Below are positions 54,146 through 63,341 of a DNA stretch of 64,000 nt, one piece after another. Source of the stretch: Brachybacterium epidermidis. Lineage in GTDB: Bacteria > Actinomycetota > Actinomycetes > Actinomycetales > Dermabacteraceae. Where the stretch lies: NCBI RefSeq assembly GCF_015209585.1, contig NZ_JADEYR010000010.1:1-64000 (forward strand), in the 5' to 3' direction. The notes below the pieces were generated by a model. That model did no database searches. It was not told where the DNA came from and saw nothing but the letters and a program-made list of their open reading frames with translations. Both the position numbers and the translations under genes were made by a program. The first letter of the stretch is position 1. Each line of letters begins with the position of its first letter.

Positions 54146-54766
54146 GTGATCGCTTCATTGACCGGGCGCGTGGCCCGCATCGAGTTGGACGCGCTGGTGC
54201 TGGAGGTGGGCGGCATCGGCTATCTGGTGCGCACCACGCCGCAGGCCCTGGCCTCCACCCGCCACGGTGCCGAGCTCACCCTCCACACCGAGCTGGTGGT
54301 GCGCGAGGACTCGCTGACCCTGTACGGATTCCCCCACCCCGAGGAGACGGAGATCTTCCGCATCGTCCAGTCGGTCTCCGGGATCGGTCCCCGCATCGCC
54401 CTGGCGGTGCTGGCGGTGCTGGAGCCGGAGGAGCTGCGCCGGGCCGTGGCCGAGGAGGACGTCCGGACCATCACCCGCACACCAGGCATCGGGCCGAAGG
54501 TCGCCGGGCGGATGATCCTCGAGCTGAGCGGCAAGCTCGCCACCCCCAGCGGGGCGCCGGCGAGCACCACCGCCCCGGCAGGGTCGCCGGCCGCCGCCGG
54601 CGGAGGCGGGATCGACGCCGATGTGATCGAGGCCCTGGTGGGCCTGGGCTGGCCGGAGAAGGCCGCCGCCGGCGCTGTCGCCACCGCCCGCGAGGGCGAG
54701 GGCTCCGACCTGGATGCCGCGTCCCTGCTGCGCAGCGCCCTGCGCGGACTGGCGAGCGCCCGATGA
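54146..54766 (+). CDS. ruvA: Holliday junction branch migration protein RuvA
   Basis: RuvA binds the junction and loads RuvB. The 206 residues show the OB-fold domain ([31 protein letters not shown]), two helix-hairpin-helix motifs ([14 protein letters not shown] and [17 protein letters not shown]) and the C-terminal RuvB-binding domain ([19 protein letters not shown]). GTG 54146 is fixed by the promoter and by the first conserved residues. It is transcribed from the LexA-overlapped promoter and overlaps ruvB by 4 bases. Confidence 0.95.
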   Translation: MIASLTGRVARIELDALVLEVGGIGYLVRTTPQALASTRHGAELTLHTELVVREDSLTLYGFPHPEETEIFRIVQSVSGIGPRIALAVLAVLEPEELRRAVAEEDVRTITRTPGIGPKVAGRMILELSGKLATPSGAPASTTAPAGSPAAAGGGGIDADVIEALVGLGWPEKAAAGAVATAREGEGSDLDAASLLRSALRGLASAR

Positions 54767-55881
54767 GCGCGAGCAAGGACCAGGGCCTGAGCGCTAAGGG
54801 GGGCGCGGGGGTGAGCGAGAGGTTCGAGGAGGGCGCCGAGGACCAGCATCCCGGGCACCTCACCGACCCCGATGCCGTCGCCCCCGAACGTGCCGCCGAG
54901 GCGGCGCTGCGACCTCGTCGGCTCGAGGAGTTCGTGGGCCAGCAGGTGGTCCGCGATCAGCTCTCGCTGGTGCTGGAGGCCGCCACCGGCCGCGGCCGCA
55001 CCCCGGAGCACGTGCTGCTGTCCGGCCCTCCGGGCCTGGGCAAGCCCCCCCTGGCGATGATCATCGCCGCCGAGCTGTCCGCGCCCCTGCGCATCACCTC
55101 CGGGCCGGCCGTGCAGCACGCCGGGGACCTCGCCGCGATCCTCTCCTCCCTGGACGAGGGCGAGGTGCTGTTCATCGACGAGGTGCATCGCCTGGCACGG
55201 CCCGCCGAGGAGATGCTGTACATCGCCATGGAGGACTTCCGGGTGGACGTGGTGGTGGGCAAGGGGGTGGGCGCCACTGCGATCCCGCTGGACCTGCCCC
55301 CGTTCACCGTGGTGGGTGCCACCACCCGGGCAGGCCTGCTGCCCGCTCCGCTGCGCGACCGGTTCGGCTTCGTGGGGCACCTGGACTACTACGGGTCCGG
55401 AGAGCTGCGCGAGGTGGTACGGCGCTCCGCGGTGCGACTGGAGGTGGAGCTGGAGGACGAGGCCGCCGCCGAGATCGCCTCCCGCTCCCGCGGCACCCCC
55501 CGCATCGCCAACCGTCTGCTGAGGCGGGTCAGGGACTGGGCGCAGGTGCGCGGCACCGGCACCCTGGACCTGGAGGCGGCCCGCGAGGCCCTGCGGGTGT
55601 ACGAGGTCGACGAGCGCGGGCTGGACCGGCTGGACCGCGCCGTCCTCAGTGCCCTGTGCACACGGTTCGCCGGGGGACCGGTGGGGCTGTCCACCCTCGC
55701 CGTCGCCGTGGGGGAGGAGACCGAGACGGTGGAGACCATGGTCGAGCCCTACCTGGTGCGGGAGGGCTTCCTGGTGCGCACACCGCGAGGACGCACCGCG
55801 GCACCCTCGGCGTGGAGCCATCTGGGGCTTGCACCCCCGGAGCCGCAGACCGGCACCACGCCGCCGCTGGGTCGCTTCTGA
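54763..55881 (+). CDS. ruvB: Holliday junction ATPase RuvB with altered Walker A
   Basis: RuvB is the AAA+ motor of branch migration. The 372 residues keep [12 protein letters not shown], the Walker [19 protein letters not shown], sensor [22 protein letters not shown], the arginine-rich sensor II region [16 protein letters not shown], and the C-terminal winged helix. The Walker A reads [11 protein letters not shown] where the family has GKTT: two A-to-C changes (accacc to cccccc, 55046-55051) would remove the nucleotide-binding Thr. If real the protein could not hydrolyse ATP normally, yet the rest is intact. An assembly or base-call error is more likely. A 48-residue disordered head precedes the domain. 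Confidence 0.93.
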   Translation: MSASKDQGLSAKGGAGVSERFEEGAEDQHPGHLTDPDAVAPERAAEAALRPRRLEEFVGQQVVRDQLSLVLEAATGRGRTPEHVLLSGPPGLGKPPLAMIIAAELSAPLRITSGPAVQHAGDLAAILSSLDEGEVLFIDEVHRLARPAEEMLYIAMEDFRVDVVVGKGVGATAIPLDLPPFTVVGATTRAGLLPAPLRDRFGFVGHLDYYGSGELREVVRRSAVRLEVELEDEAAAEIASRSRGTPRIANRLLRRVRDWAQVRGTGTLDLEAAREALRVYEVDERGLDRLDRAVLSALCTRFAGGPVGLSTLAVAVGEETETVETMVEPYLVREGFLVRTPRGRTAAPSAWSHLGLAPPEPQTGTTPPLGRF

Positions 55882-55892
55882 TCCCGGAGCGG

Positions 55893-55898
55893 TAGAGT
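55893..55898 (+). promoter_or_regulatory. -10 element of yajC-secDF run
   Basis: TAGAGT lies 79 bases before the yajC GTG at 55977; the leader has GGAAGGAA (55965-55972). Confidence 0.35.
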
Positions 55899-55976
55899 GG
55901 GGCGGCCCGACCCGGGCACCGCTGTGCCCTTCGCCCCCTGACCACTGCTCCCGGGCCGCCCGTCGGAAGGAACCCT

Positions 55977-56441
55977 GTGGAATCCCTGCTCCCGCTCCTG
56001 TTCATGTTCGCCCTGCTGATGCTGCCGATGGTCTGGCTCTCCAGCCGTCAGCGCAAGATGCAGCAGCAGCAGATGGAGGCGGTGTCCCAGCTGGGCATCG
56101 GCGACGAGGTGCGCACCCATTCGGGCTTCTACGGCATCATCGTCGAGGAGTTCGGCGACCAGGTGATCCTGGAGACGGAGAACGGGGCCCAGATGAAGTG
56201 GGACCGCCGCGCGATCTCCGGTCTCGCCCAGCCCACCGGCCCGGCCGCGGAGGCCGCGACCGCCGATGGCGCCGAGGCCGATCGGCTGGACCCCGCGCTG
56301 GAGGACCAGGAGCGCGTCGACCCCGCTCCCTCGGCGGTCTCGGACGATCTCTCCACGCCGTACGATGACAGCGTTCGTCGCGAGGACCCGGCCGGGACCT
56401 CGGAGAGCGACGGGTACGAACAGGATCGCCGCCAGCGCTGA
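55977..56441 (+). CDS. yajC: Preprotein translocase subunit YajC
   Basis: YajC associates with SecDF. The 154 residues have one N-terminal membrane helix (LLPLLFMFALLMLPMVWLSS, 4-23), a basic segment (RQRKMQQQQMEAVSQL) and the conserved GDEVRTHSGFYGIIVEEFGDQVILETENGAQMKWDRRAI. The acidic tail is not conserved. GTG 55977 has a good ribosome site. A hairpin with 8-bp arms (GCTGATCA and TGATCAGC, 56437-56457) overlaps the stop and may separate yajC from secD. Confidence 0.92.
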   Translation: MESLLPLLFMFALLMLPMVWLSSRQRKMQQQQMEAVSQLGIGDEVRTHSGFYGIIVEEFGDQVILETENGAQMKWDRRAISGLAQPTGPAAEAATADGAEADRLDPALEDQERVDPAPSAVSDDLSTPYDDSVRREDPAGTSESDGYEQDRRQR

Positions 56442-56457
56442 TCATCGCCTGATCAGC
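56437..56457 (+). terminator. Hairpin between yajC and secD
   Basis: GCTGATCA (56437-56444) pairs with TGATCAGC (56450-56457) around a 5-base loop and includes the yajC stop codon. Possible attenuator or processing site; weak as a terminator. Confidence 0.4.
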
Positions 56458-56527
56458 CGTCTCCCGGCGCCTCCCGCTGCCCTGCCCATCGCATTGACCT
56501 GCCCGTCGTCCTGAGGAACCGCGCTCC

Positions 56528-58381
56528 ATGCCCCTGCGCCGTCTAGCTCTTGCCGCACTCGCGGTGCTCATCCTGCTGTTGGGCGGTGGTATCGCCGCCG
56601 GCACGAAGTGGGGCGGTTGGCACCCGGCACCGGCCCTGTCCCTCGATCTGGCCGGTGGTACGCAGGTGATCCTGCAGGCCACCTCCCGTGACGGCTCGCC
56701 GATCGACCGGGACGCCATGGAGCAGGCCCGGCAGATCATCGCCCAGCGCGTGAACGCCATGGGTGTGGCAGAGACCGAGATCACCGTGCAGGGCGGCACC
56801 AACATCGTCATCGACGTACCGGGCACGATGGACCAGGCCACCTCCGAGGCCCTGCGGCAGACGGCCGCCATGGGCTTCCGCCCGGTGCTGGGCGTGGTCG
56901 CACCCGAGGGTACCGGGGAGGCGCTTCCCTCCGACGGCGGCGGCTCGGACGCGGGCGCCTCCGATGCCGGTGGCGACGCTGGCAGCGGCGAGACCTCCCA
57001 GCCGCCCGCCGATCCCAGCGCCCTGCAGTTCGACCCCCTGGTGGGCACTGATCCCTCGATGGCACCCACGCCCACCGCTCCCGGTCAGGACGACCTGCCG
57101 TACCCCGCGTGGTCCATGGACTGGCTCACCGCCGAGATCCAGAACGAGCTGATGACGGTCGACTGCACCGACCCGGCCGCCCAGCAGGAGCGGGTCTCCC
57201 AGGCCGCACCGGATGAACCGGTCGTGGCCTGCGACCCCGACGGCACCCAGAAGTTCGTGCTCGGCCCCCAGGTGGTGGCCGGCTCTGCCGTGCGCGATGC
57301 CAGCGTGGGCTCCGACATGACCCCCACCGGGCAGCCCACCGGCTTCTTCGTCACCAACATCCGCTTCCAGGACGACGCCGCGCAGTCCTTCTCCCACATG
57401 ACGCAGGCGCTCTACGGCGGCGAGGGCGCCACCACGGCCTTCGCCATCGTCCTGGACGGCCTGGTCATCTCCGCCCCCACCGTGGAGGAGCCCTCCCCGG
57501 GCGGTGAGGCCTCCATCTCCGGCAACTTCACCCAGGAGCAGGCCTCCCAGCTCGCGGACCAGCTGCGCTTCGGCGCGCTGCCGTTGGAGTTCGAGGTCGC
57601 CTCCGAGCAGCAGATCTCCGCCACGCTCGGCTCGGACCAGCTGGAGAAGGGCCTGATCGCCGGCCTCATCGGGCTGGCGCTGGTGGTGCTCTACGCGATC
57701 GGTCAGTACCGGGCCCTGGCGGTGGTCACCACAGGCAGCCTGATCGTGACGGGGACGCTCGCCTACGGCATCCTCACGGTGCTCTCCAACATCCCCGAGA
57801 TCGGCTACCGGCTCTCCTTGGCGGGAGTGGTGGGCCTGATCGTCTCGATCGCCTTCACCGCCGACTCCTTCATCGTGTACTTCGAGAGGGTCAGGGACGA
57901 GATCCGCGACGGCCGCGGGATCGTCTCCGCCGTCGATCACGGCTGGGCCCGTGCGCGCCAGACCATCCTTGCCTCCGACGCGGTGAACCTGATTGCCGCG
58001 GTGGTGCTGTACGCGCTGTCCACCGGCGGTGTGCGCGGATTCGCCTTCGTGCTGGGCATCACGACGATCCTGGACCTTGTGGTGGTGTTCCTGTTCACCC
58101 ACCCCCTGCTGCAGACCCTCGTGCGCACCCGGTTCTTCGGCAAGGGGCACCCGATGAGCGGCCTGGACCCCGCGATGCTGGGCCGCAGCGTGCCCGCCTA
58201 CGCCGGCCGAGGGCGGGTGCGCACGCTGAGCGAGACCCGGCCCCGCGGGCGCAGCTCCCGGGCCGTCGAGCCGGAGCCGCGGCTCACCCTGGCCGAGCGC
58301 AAGGCACTGCGTGCCCAGGAGAGCGCGCAGGAGGATCCGCCCAGCAGAGGTTCAGATCCGACCGGGGAGGAGAACCGATGA
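56528..58381 (+). CDS. secD: Protein translocase subunit SecD
   Basis: SecD helps complete protein export using the proton gradient. The 617 residues have the N-terminal membrane segment (LAALAVLILLLGGGIAAG), the P1 domain start LDLAGGTQVILQA, a Ser/Gly/Asp/Pro-rich insertion near residues 135-200, and the C-terminal six-helix block starting TLGSDQLEKGLIAGLIGLALVVLYAI with the family motif AFTADSFIVYFERVRDEIRDG. The C-terminal cytosolic tail is basic. ATG 56528 has GAGGAA upstream; the stop overlaps the secF start by 4 bases. Confidence 0.95.
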   Translation: MPLRRLALAALAVLILLLGGGIAAGTKWGGWHPAPALSLDLAGGTQVILQATSRDGSPIDRDAMEQARQIIAQRVNAMGVAETEITVQGGTNIVIDVPGTMDQATSEALRQTAAMGFRPVLGVVAPEGTGEALPSDGGGSDAGASDAGGDAGSGETSQPPADPSALQFDPLVGTDPSMAPTPTAPGQDDLPYPAWSMDWLTAEIQNELMTVDCTDPAAQQERVSQAAPDEPVVACDPDGTQKFVLGPQVVAGSAVRDASVGSDMTPTGQPTGFFVTNIRFQDDAAQSFSHMTQALYGGEGATTAFAIVLDGLVISAPTVEEPSPGGEASISGNFTQEQASQLADQLRFGALPLEFEVASEQQISATLGSDQLEKGLIAGLIGLALVVLYAIGQYRALAVVTTGSLIVTGTLAYGILTVLSNIPEIGYRLSLAGVVGLIVSIAFTADSFIVYFERVRDEIRDGRGIVSAVDHGWARARQTILASDAVNLIAAVVLYALSTGGVRGFAFVLGITTILDLVVVFLFTHPLLQTLVRTRFFGKGHPMSGLDPAMLGRSVPAYAGRGRVRTLSETRPRGRSSRAVEPEPRLTLAERKALRAQESAQEDPPSRGSDPTGEENR

Positions 58382-59595
58382 CCACCGCACTGTCCTCCTT
58401 CGGCAACTCCCTGCACGACGGGACCCGCTCCTTCCCCTTCGTGCGTCGACGCCGCACCTGGTACCTGCTCAGCGCCGTGGTGCTGCTGGTGCTGGGCACC
58501 ATCGGGGCCCTGCGCGGCCCGGCCCTGGGAATCGAGTTCACCGGGGGATCGGAGTTCCAGATCGCCGGTGTGGGCGATGCCGATCAGGCCGTGGCCCGCG
58601 ACATCGTGCGCGAGCACGTGCCCACCAACGAGCCCAAGATCTCGGTGCTCGGCCAGGACACCCTGCGGGTGCAGACCGAGCAGCTGGATCCCGCCGAGAC
58701 CAGCACCCTGGCCCAGGAGCTCGCCGAGGGGTACGGGGTGGAGACCTCGAACGTCTCGACCTCCTTCGTGGGACCGGTGTGGAGCGGCGACATCACTCAG
58801 AAGATGCTGCGGAGCGTCGCCGTGTTCCTGGCGCTGGTGGCCCTGACGATGGCGCTGTACTTCCGCAACCTCAAGGCCTCGATCGCCGCGATGCTGGCGC
58901 TACTGCACGACATGGCGCTCACCATCGCCGTGTACCTGGTGGTGGGCTTCGAGATCACCCCGGCCACCGTGATCGGCTTCCTGACCATCCTCGGCTACTC
59001 CCTGTACGACACGATCGTCGTGTTCGACAAGGTGCGCGAGAACACCGAGGACCTCACCTCCCAGCACCGCTTCACCTTCGCCGAACAGGTGGAGCGTGCC
59101 GCGAACCAGACCCTGGTGCGCTCGATCAACACCTCGGTGGTCGCCCTGCTCCCCGTCGGCGCGATCCTGGCGATCGGCGCCTTCGTGCTGGGGGCCGGCA
59201 CGCTGAAGGACATCTCCCTGGCGCTGTTCGTCGGCATGCTGGCCGGCACCTACTCCTCGATCCTGCTGGCCCCCGGGCTCCTGGTGGACCTCCGGCGCCG
59301 GGAGCCGGAGATCGTCGCCCACACGCGCCGCGTCCGCGGCGGGTATGACGCCGAGGACCCGGGAGCCGAGGACCCGGCCCACGTCGAGGCCGACACCGGT
59401 GAGCGCGATGTCGAACAGGCCGCCGACCGGGACCCGGATGACGTGGACACCGAGGTCGCCGAGCGCACGGACGCCGCGCCGACCGAGGACCGATCGGATG
59501 ATGCGCCGCACTCCACAGCCGCCGACCGCACCCGATACCAGCCGCGCCGCACCTCACGTCGGCGTCGGAACGCACCACGACGAGGACAGCCATGA
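58378..59595 (+). CDS. secF: Protein translocase subunit SecF
   Basis: SecF partners SecD. The 405 residues start with a membrane helix (WYLLSAVVLLVLGTIGAL), then LGIEFTGGSEFQI, and the conserved core GFLTILGYSLYDTIVVFDKVRENTEDL with LVRSINTSVVALLPVGAILAIGAFVLGAGTLKDISLALFVGM. The last 90 residues are a long acidic then basic cytosolic tail that is not part of the core family. ATG 58378 overlaps the secD stop; the secF stop overlaps the apt start. Confidence 0.95.
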   Translation: MTTALSSFGNSLHDGTRSFPFVRRRRTWYLLSAVVLLVLGTIGALRGPALGIEFTGGSEFQIAGVGDADQAVARDIVREHVPTNEPKISVLGQDTLRVQTEQLDPAETSTLAQELAEGYGVETSNVSTSFVGPVWSGDITQKMLRSVAVFLALVALTMALYFRNLKASIAAMLALLHDMALTIAVYLVVGFEITPATVIGFLTILGYSLYDTIVVFDKVRENTEDLTSQHRFTFAEQVERAANQTLVRSINTSVVALLPVGAILAIGAFVLGAGTLKDISLALFVGMLAGTYSSILLAPGLLVDLRRREPEIVAHTRRVRGGYDAEDPGAEDPAHVEADTGERDVEQAADRDPDDVDTEVAERTDAAPTEDRSDDAPHSTAADRTRYQPRRTSRRRRNAPRRGQP

Positions 59596-60143
59596 CCGCC
59601 GACCACCGCCTCGCCCAGCAGGTCGCCGACCTGCTCGGCACCCATATAGCCGAGTACCCCGACTTCCCGGAGCCCGGAGTGCTGTTCCGGGACATCACGC
59701 CGCTGCTGCGCGACGCGAAGGCGCTGCGCACGGTCATCGAGTACTGGGTGGGCATGCTCCCGGAGAACATCGAGTACATCGTGGGCACCGAGGCCCGCGG
59801 GTTCGTGCTCGGTGCGCCGCTGGCCTACGAGCTCGGAGCCGGATTCGTGCCCGTGCGCAAGGCCGGCAAGCTCCCCGGCGCCCCTGCCTCCCTGCGCTAT
59901 GACCTCGAGTACGGCTCGGCGGAGGTGCAGATCCAGAAGGACGCCCTGCCCGCGGGGGCCCGCACCCTGGTGGTCGACGACCTGCTCGCCACCGGCGGCA
60001 CCGCGGCCGCGACGGTGGAGCTCACGCGCACCTTCGGTGTGGAGCTGCTGGGTGCCTCGTTCCTGATCGAGCTGGAGGGGCTGCAGGGCCGCGAACGGCT
60101 CCCGGACGTCCCGATCACCACGGTCTGGTCGATCCCGAACTGA
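59592..60143 (+). CDS. apt: Adenine phosphoribosyltransferase
   Basis: Apt salvages adenine to AMP using PRPP. The 183 residues contain YPDFPEPGVLFRDITPLLRDA near residue 22, GTEARGFVLGAPLAYELGAGFVPVRKAGKLPG, the PRPP-binding loop TLVVDDLLATGGTAAA (near 124-139) and the late LLGASFLIELEGLQGRE. ATG 59592 overlaps the secF stop by 4 bases. The secD-secF-apt-rel order is the standard actinobacterial arrangement. Confidence 0.95.
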   Translation: MTADHRLAQQVADLLGTHIAEYPDFPEPGVLFRDITPLLRDAKALRTVIEYWVGMLPENIEYIVGTEARGFVLGAPLAYELGAGFVPVRKAGKLPGAPASLRYDLEYGSAEVQIQKDALPAGARTLVVDDLLATGGTAAATVELTRTFGVELLGASFLIELEGLQGRERLPDVPITTVWSIPN

Positions 60144-60190
60144 GACCCGGCTGCCCGCGGACTCGGGTCCGACCTGCACCGCTGCGAGCG

Positions 60191-60196
60191 TAGACT
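60191..60196 (+). promoter_or_regulatory. -10 element of rel
   Basis: TAGACT lies 25 bases before GTG 60222 and is followed by AGGAGGTG (60210-60217), so rel can be expressed apart from apt with a short leader. Confidence 0.45.
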
Positions 60197-60221
60197 GACC
60201 GTCTCAGGCAGGAGGTGAGCA

Positions 60222-62633
60222 GTGCAGGACCGCACCGTACCCGAGGGCGCCGTGGGGCGGGCCTCCGAGAGGTCGCCCTTGAGCCCTGCCTCCTCGCCCT
60301 CGAGCCCTGCTTCTGCTTCTGAAGGCCCGGCCGTCCCCCCGCGGCGCGGCCGCTCCCGGCTGTCCTTCTTCGGCTCCCGGCCTGCCTCCAGCACCTCCCC
60401 GTTGCTGGTCCCGCTGCTCGAGACCTTCGCACCTGGCCGCTCCAAGGAGGAGCTGGCGCTGATCCAGCGCGCCTTCACCGTGGCCGAGCGCGCCCACCGC
60501 GGGCAGATGCGCAAGAGCGGCGACCCGTACATCACCCACCCGGTCTCGGTCGCCACCATCCTCGCCGAGCTGAGCTCTCCCGCCGAGGTGATCGCCGCCG
60601 CCCTGCTGCATGACACCGTCGAGGACACCGACTACTCCCTGGACCAGCTCCGTGAGGACTTCGGTGAGGTGATCGCCGTGCTGGTGGACGGCGTCACCAA
60701 GCTGGACAAGGTCACCTACGGGGAGGCCGCCCAGGCCGAGACGGTGCGCAAGATGATCGTGGCGATGAGTCGCGACGTGCGGGTGCTGCTGATCAAGCTG
60801 GCCGACCGCGTCCACAACGCGCGCACCTGGAAGTACGTCCCGGCGGCCTCCGCGGAGCGCAAGGCCAAGGAGACCCTGGAGATCTACGCCCCGCTGGCGC
60901 ACCGGCTGGGCCTGAACACGATGAAGTGGGAGCTGGAGGACCTCTCCTTCCAGGCGCTGTACCCCAAGGTGTACGAGGAGATCGTGGCGCTGGTGGCCCA
61001 GCACGCCCCGGCGCGGGAGCAGCACCTCTCCGCAGTCTCACGGCAGATCCGGGAGGACGTGCGCAAGGCGAAGATCAAGGCGGAGGTCACGGGCCGTCCC
61101 AAGCACTACTACTCGATCTACCAGAAGATGATCGTGCGCGGCAGGGACTTCGCCGACATCTACGACCTGGTGGGCGTGCGCGTGCTGGTGGACACGGTGC
61201 GGGACTGCTACGGCGTGCTGGGGATCCTGCACGCGCGGTGGTCGCCCGTTCCGGGGCGGTTCAAGGACTACATCGCGCTGCCCAAGTTCAACCTGTACCA
61301 GTCGCTGCACACCACGGTGATCGGGCCCACCGGGAAGCCGGTGGAGATCCAGATCCGCACCTGGGAGATGCATCGACGAGCGGAGTACGGCGTCGCGGCC
61401 CACTGGAAGTACAAGGCGATGGCCGGCAGCAGCTCCTCGCCCCGCGCCATCAGCGACGAGGCCACGTGGCTGCGTCAGCTGATGGAATGGCAGAAGGACA
61501 CGACCGACTCCGGGGAGTTCCTCGACTCCCTTCGCTTCGAGATCAACACCCAGGAGGTCTACGTCTTCACCCCCAAGGGGGACGTGCTGGCCCTCCCCCA
61601 GGGATCCACCCCGGTGGACTTCGCCTACTCGGTGCACACCGAGGTGGGGCACCGCACCATGGGGGCGCGGGTCAACGGTCGGCTGGTGTCGCTGGAGTCC
61701 ACGCTGAACACGGGCGACGTGGTCGAGGTGTTCACCTCCAAGGCACCCGGTGCGGGCCCCAGCCAGGACTGGCTCGGCTTCGTGAAGTCCGCCCGCGCGC
61801 GCACCAAGATCCGCCAGTGGTTCTCCAAGGAGCGCCGCGAGGGCGCCCTGGACAAGGGCAAGGAGGATCTCGCCAAGGCGCTGCGCCGGCAGGACCTGCC
61901 GATGCGGCGACTGCTCACCCACGAGACCCTCGCCACGGTGGCCTCGGATCTCAACCTCGGCTCGGTCGATGCCCTGTACACCGCGATCGGCGAGGGCCAT
62001 GTGGGCACGCAGAACGTGGTGGAGAAGCTGCGGGCCACTTTCGGAGGGTCCGACGGCGCCGCCGAGGACGTGGCCGAGATGGCGCTGCCATCGAAGGCCC
62101 GCTCGCGACCCTCCCGGGCGCAGCGGCACGTCTCCGACACCGACCAGGGCGTGGTGGTGGACGGACAGACTGACCTGTGGGTCAAGCTGGCCAAGTGCTG
62201 CGCTCCCGTGCCGGGTGATCCGATCATCGGCTTCGTCACCCGGGGTTCCGGCATCTCCGTGCACCACACCAGCTGCGGCAATGCGGAGCAGCTGCGCCAG
62301 AACCAGCCCGACCGCCTGGTGGACGTGCACTGGTCCGGCCGGATGGGATCGGCCTACCTGGTGCACATCAAGGTGGAAGCGCTGGACCGCTCCCGCCTGC
62401 TGACCGATCTGGCCCTGGTGATCTCCGAGCAGCAGGTGAACCTGCAGTCAGCCTCCGCCCAGTCCCACGACGATCGCCTGGCCACCGGGTACTTCTCCTT
62501 CGAGCTCGCGGATCCGGCGCATCTGCAGTCGGTGCTGGCGCAGGTGCGGCGGGTCGAGGGCGTGTACGACGTCTACCGGGTCACGGCCGACGGCAAGCCG
62601 GTCTCCGCGGCCGCCCCGCTCTCAGCCTCCTGA
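60222..62633 (+). CDS. rel: Bifunctional (p)ppGpp synthetase/hydrolase Rel
   Basis: Rel makes and degrades (p)ppGpp in the stringent response. The 803 residues begin with a 60-residue Ser/Pro/Ala-rich head, then the HD hydrolase (AALLHDTVEDTDYS, HD and ED intact), the synthetase (RFKDYIALPKFNLYQSLHTTV, with the RFKD form typical of bifunctional enzymes), TGS (TPKGDVLALPQGSTPVDFAYSVHTEVG), the Cys region (KCCAPVPGDPIIGFVTRGSG), and an ACT domain (DRSRLLTDLALVISEQQVNLQSAS). Both active sites look intact. GTG 60222 has a strong ribosome site with short spacing. The 3' end overlaps the convergent gene by 61 bases. Confidence 0.96.
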   Translation: MQDRTVPEGAVGRASERSPLSPASSPSSPASASEGPAVPPRRGRSRLSFFGSRPASSTSPLLVPLLETFAPGRSKEELALIQRAFTVAERAHRGQMRKSGDPYITHPVSVATILAELSSPAEVIAAALLHDTVEDTDYSLDQLREDFGEVIAVLVDGVTKLDKVTYGEAAQAETVRKMIVAMSRDVRVLLIKLADRVHNARTWKYVPAASAERKAKETLEIYAPLAHRLGLNTMKWELEDLSFQALYPKVYEEIVALVAQHAPAREQHLSAVSRQIREDVRKAKIKAEVTGRPKHYYSIYQKMIVRGRDFADIYDLVGVRVLVDTVRDCYGVLGILHARWSPVPGRFKDYIALPKFNLYQSLHTTVIGPTGKPVEIQIRTWEMHRRAEYGVAAHWKYKAMAGSSSSPRAISDEATWLRQLMEWQKDTTDSGEFLDSLRFEINTQEVYVFTPKGDVLALPQGSTPVDFAYSVHTEVGHRTMGARVNGRLVSLESTLNTGDVVEVFTSKAPGAGPSQDWLGFVKSARARTKIRQWFSKERREGALDKGKEDLAKALRRQDLPMRRLLTHETLATVASDLNLGSVDALYTAIGEGHVGTQNVVEKLRATFGGSDGAAEDVAEMALPSKARSRPSRAQRHVSDTDQGVVVDGQTDLWVKLAKCCAPVPGDPIIGFVTRGSGISVHHTSCGNAEQLRQNQPDRLVDVHWSGRMGSAYLVHIKVEALDRSRLLTDLALVISEQQVNLQSASAQSHDDRLATGYFSFELADPAHLQSVLAQVRRVEGVYDVYRVTADGKPVSAAAPLSAS

Positions 62634-63259
62634 GCGGGCGCGGGCGGCGCGAGGGAAGCTGTCCCGGTCAGCAGGGCCTCCAGCCGTCGATGCGCGGTCC
62701 GGGTGAGGTAGTGGTGGCCGAGGGAGTGCAGCTGACCCTCGACCTCCGCCTCGGTGACGTGGCCGGACTCCAGCAGGGCCCGCACACAGCGAGCGGCGGT
62801 CGTGGCATCGGCGAAGCGCAGCAGATCCAGGGCTGTGCGCACCGGCGAGGTCACCGGCGCGCCGCCGACGGTCTCGACGTCACCGGAGCTGAACGAGGCG
62901 TGCGCGACCCGGACCCCCGCCACGCGGCTGCGGTGCGCCGGCGTCAGCAGCCGGGCCGGCGCCGGTGGCGTCCCGCCCAGGATCACCCACGCAGCGGATT
63001 CACCGGCGATCACGTGGTGGGAGCGCAGCTGTGGCCCGATGGCAGCACCCAGCAGCAGAGCGCGCCGGAGGGCACTGCTCAGGACATCGGGCGGGACGAA
63101 CACGCCCGGCACGATGCGCTGCAGGTAGCCGTCGGCGACCAGGGAGTCCATGGTGGGGGACTCCGGCCAGGCCTGCAGCTCGGCGGCGAGCGGGACGGCG
63201 AGCTCCGCCGCATGCTGCGACCATGCCGCACAGGGAGCGTCGTCGCCGAGGGGGTCCAT
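62573..63259 (-). CDS. AbiEi-antitoxin-like protein, orphan
   Basis: The 228 residues resemble AbiEi-type (type IV antitoxin-like) proteins common in actinobacteria: DGYLQRIVPGVFVPPDVL (beta-hairpin after a winged-helix-like start), ALLLGAAIGPQLRSHHVIAGESAAWVILGG, AHRSRVAGVRVAHASFSSGDVETVGGAPVTSPVRTALDLLRFADATTAARCVRALLESGHVTEAEV. The usual C-terminal nuclease-like (DUF559) part and an AbiEii toxin gene are absent. It could be a stand-alone regulator. ATG 63259 has no clear ribosome site. The last 61 bases are antisense to the rel 3' end. Confidence 0.6.
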   Translation of the reverse strand: MDPLGDDAPCAAWSQHAAELAVPLAAELQAWPESPTMDSLVADGYLQRIVPGVFVPPDVLSSALRRALLLGAAIGPQLRSHHVIAGESAAWVILGGTPPAPARLLTPAHRSRVAGVRVAHASFSSGDVETVGGAPVTSPVRTALDLLRFADATTAARCVRALLESGHVTEAEVEGQLHSLGHHYLTRTAHRRLEALLTGTASLAPPAPAQEAESGAAAETGLPSAVTR

Positions 63260-63341
63260 GCACCGACGATGACGCAACCGGCCGGCCCCGACAATGGGGA
63301 CCGGCCGATTGTGGACGGGATGCGGTGGGGAGGATCCTCGC

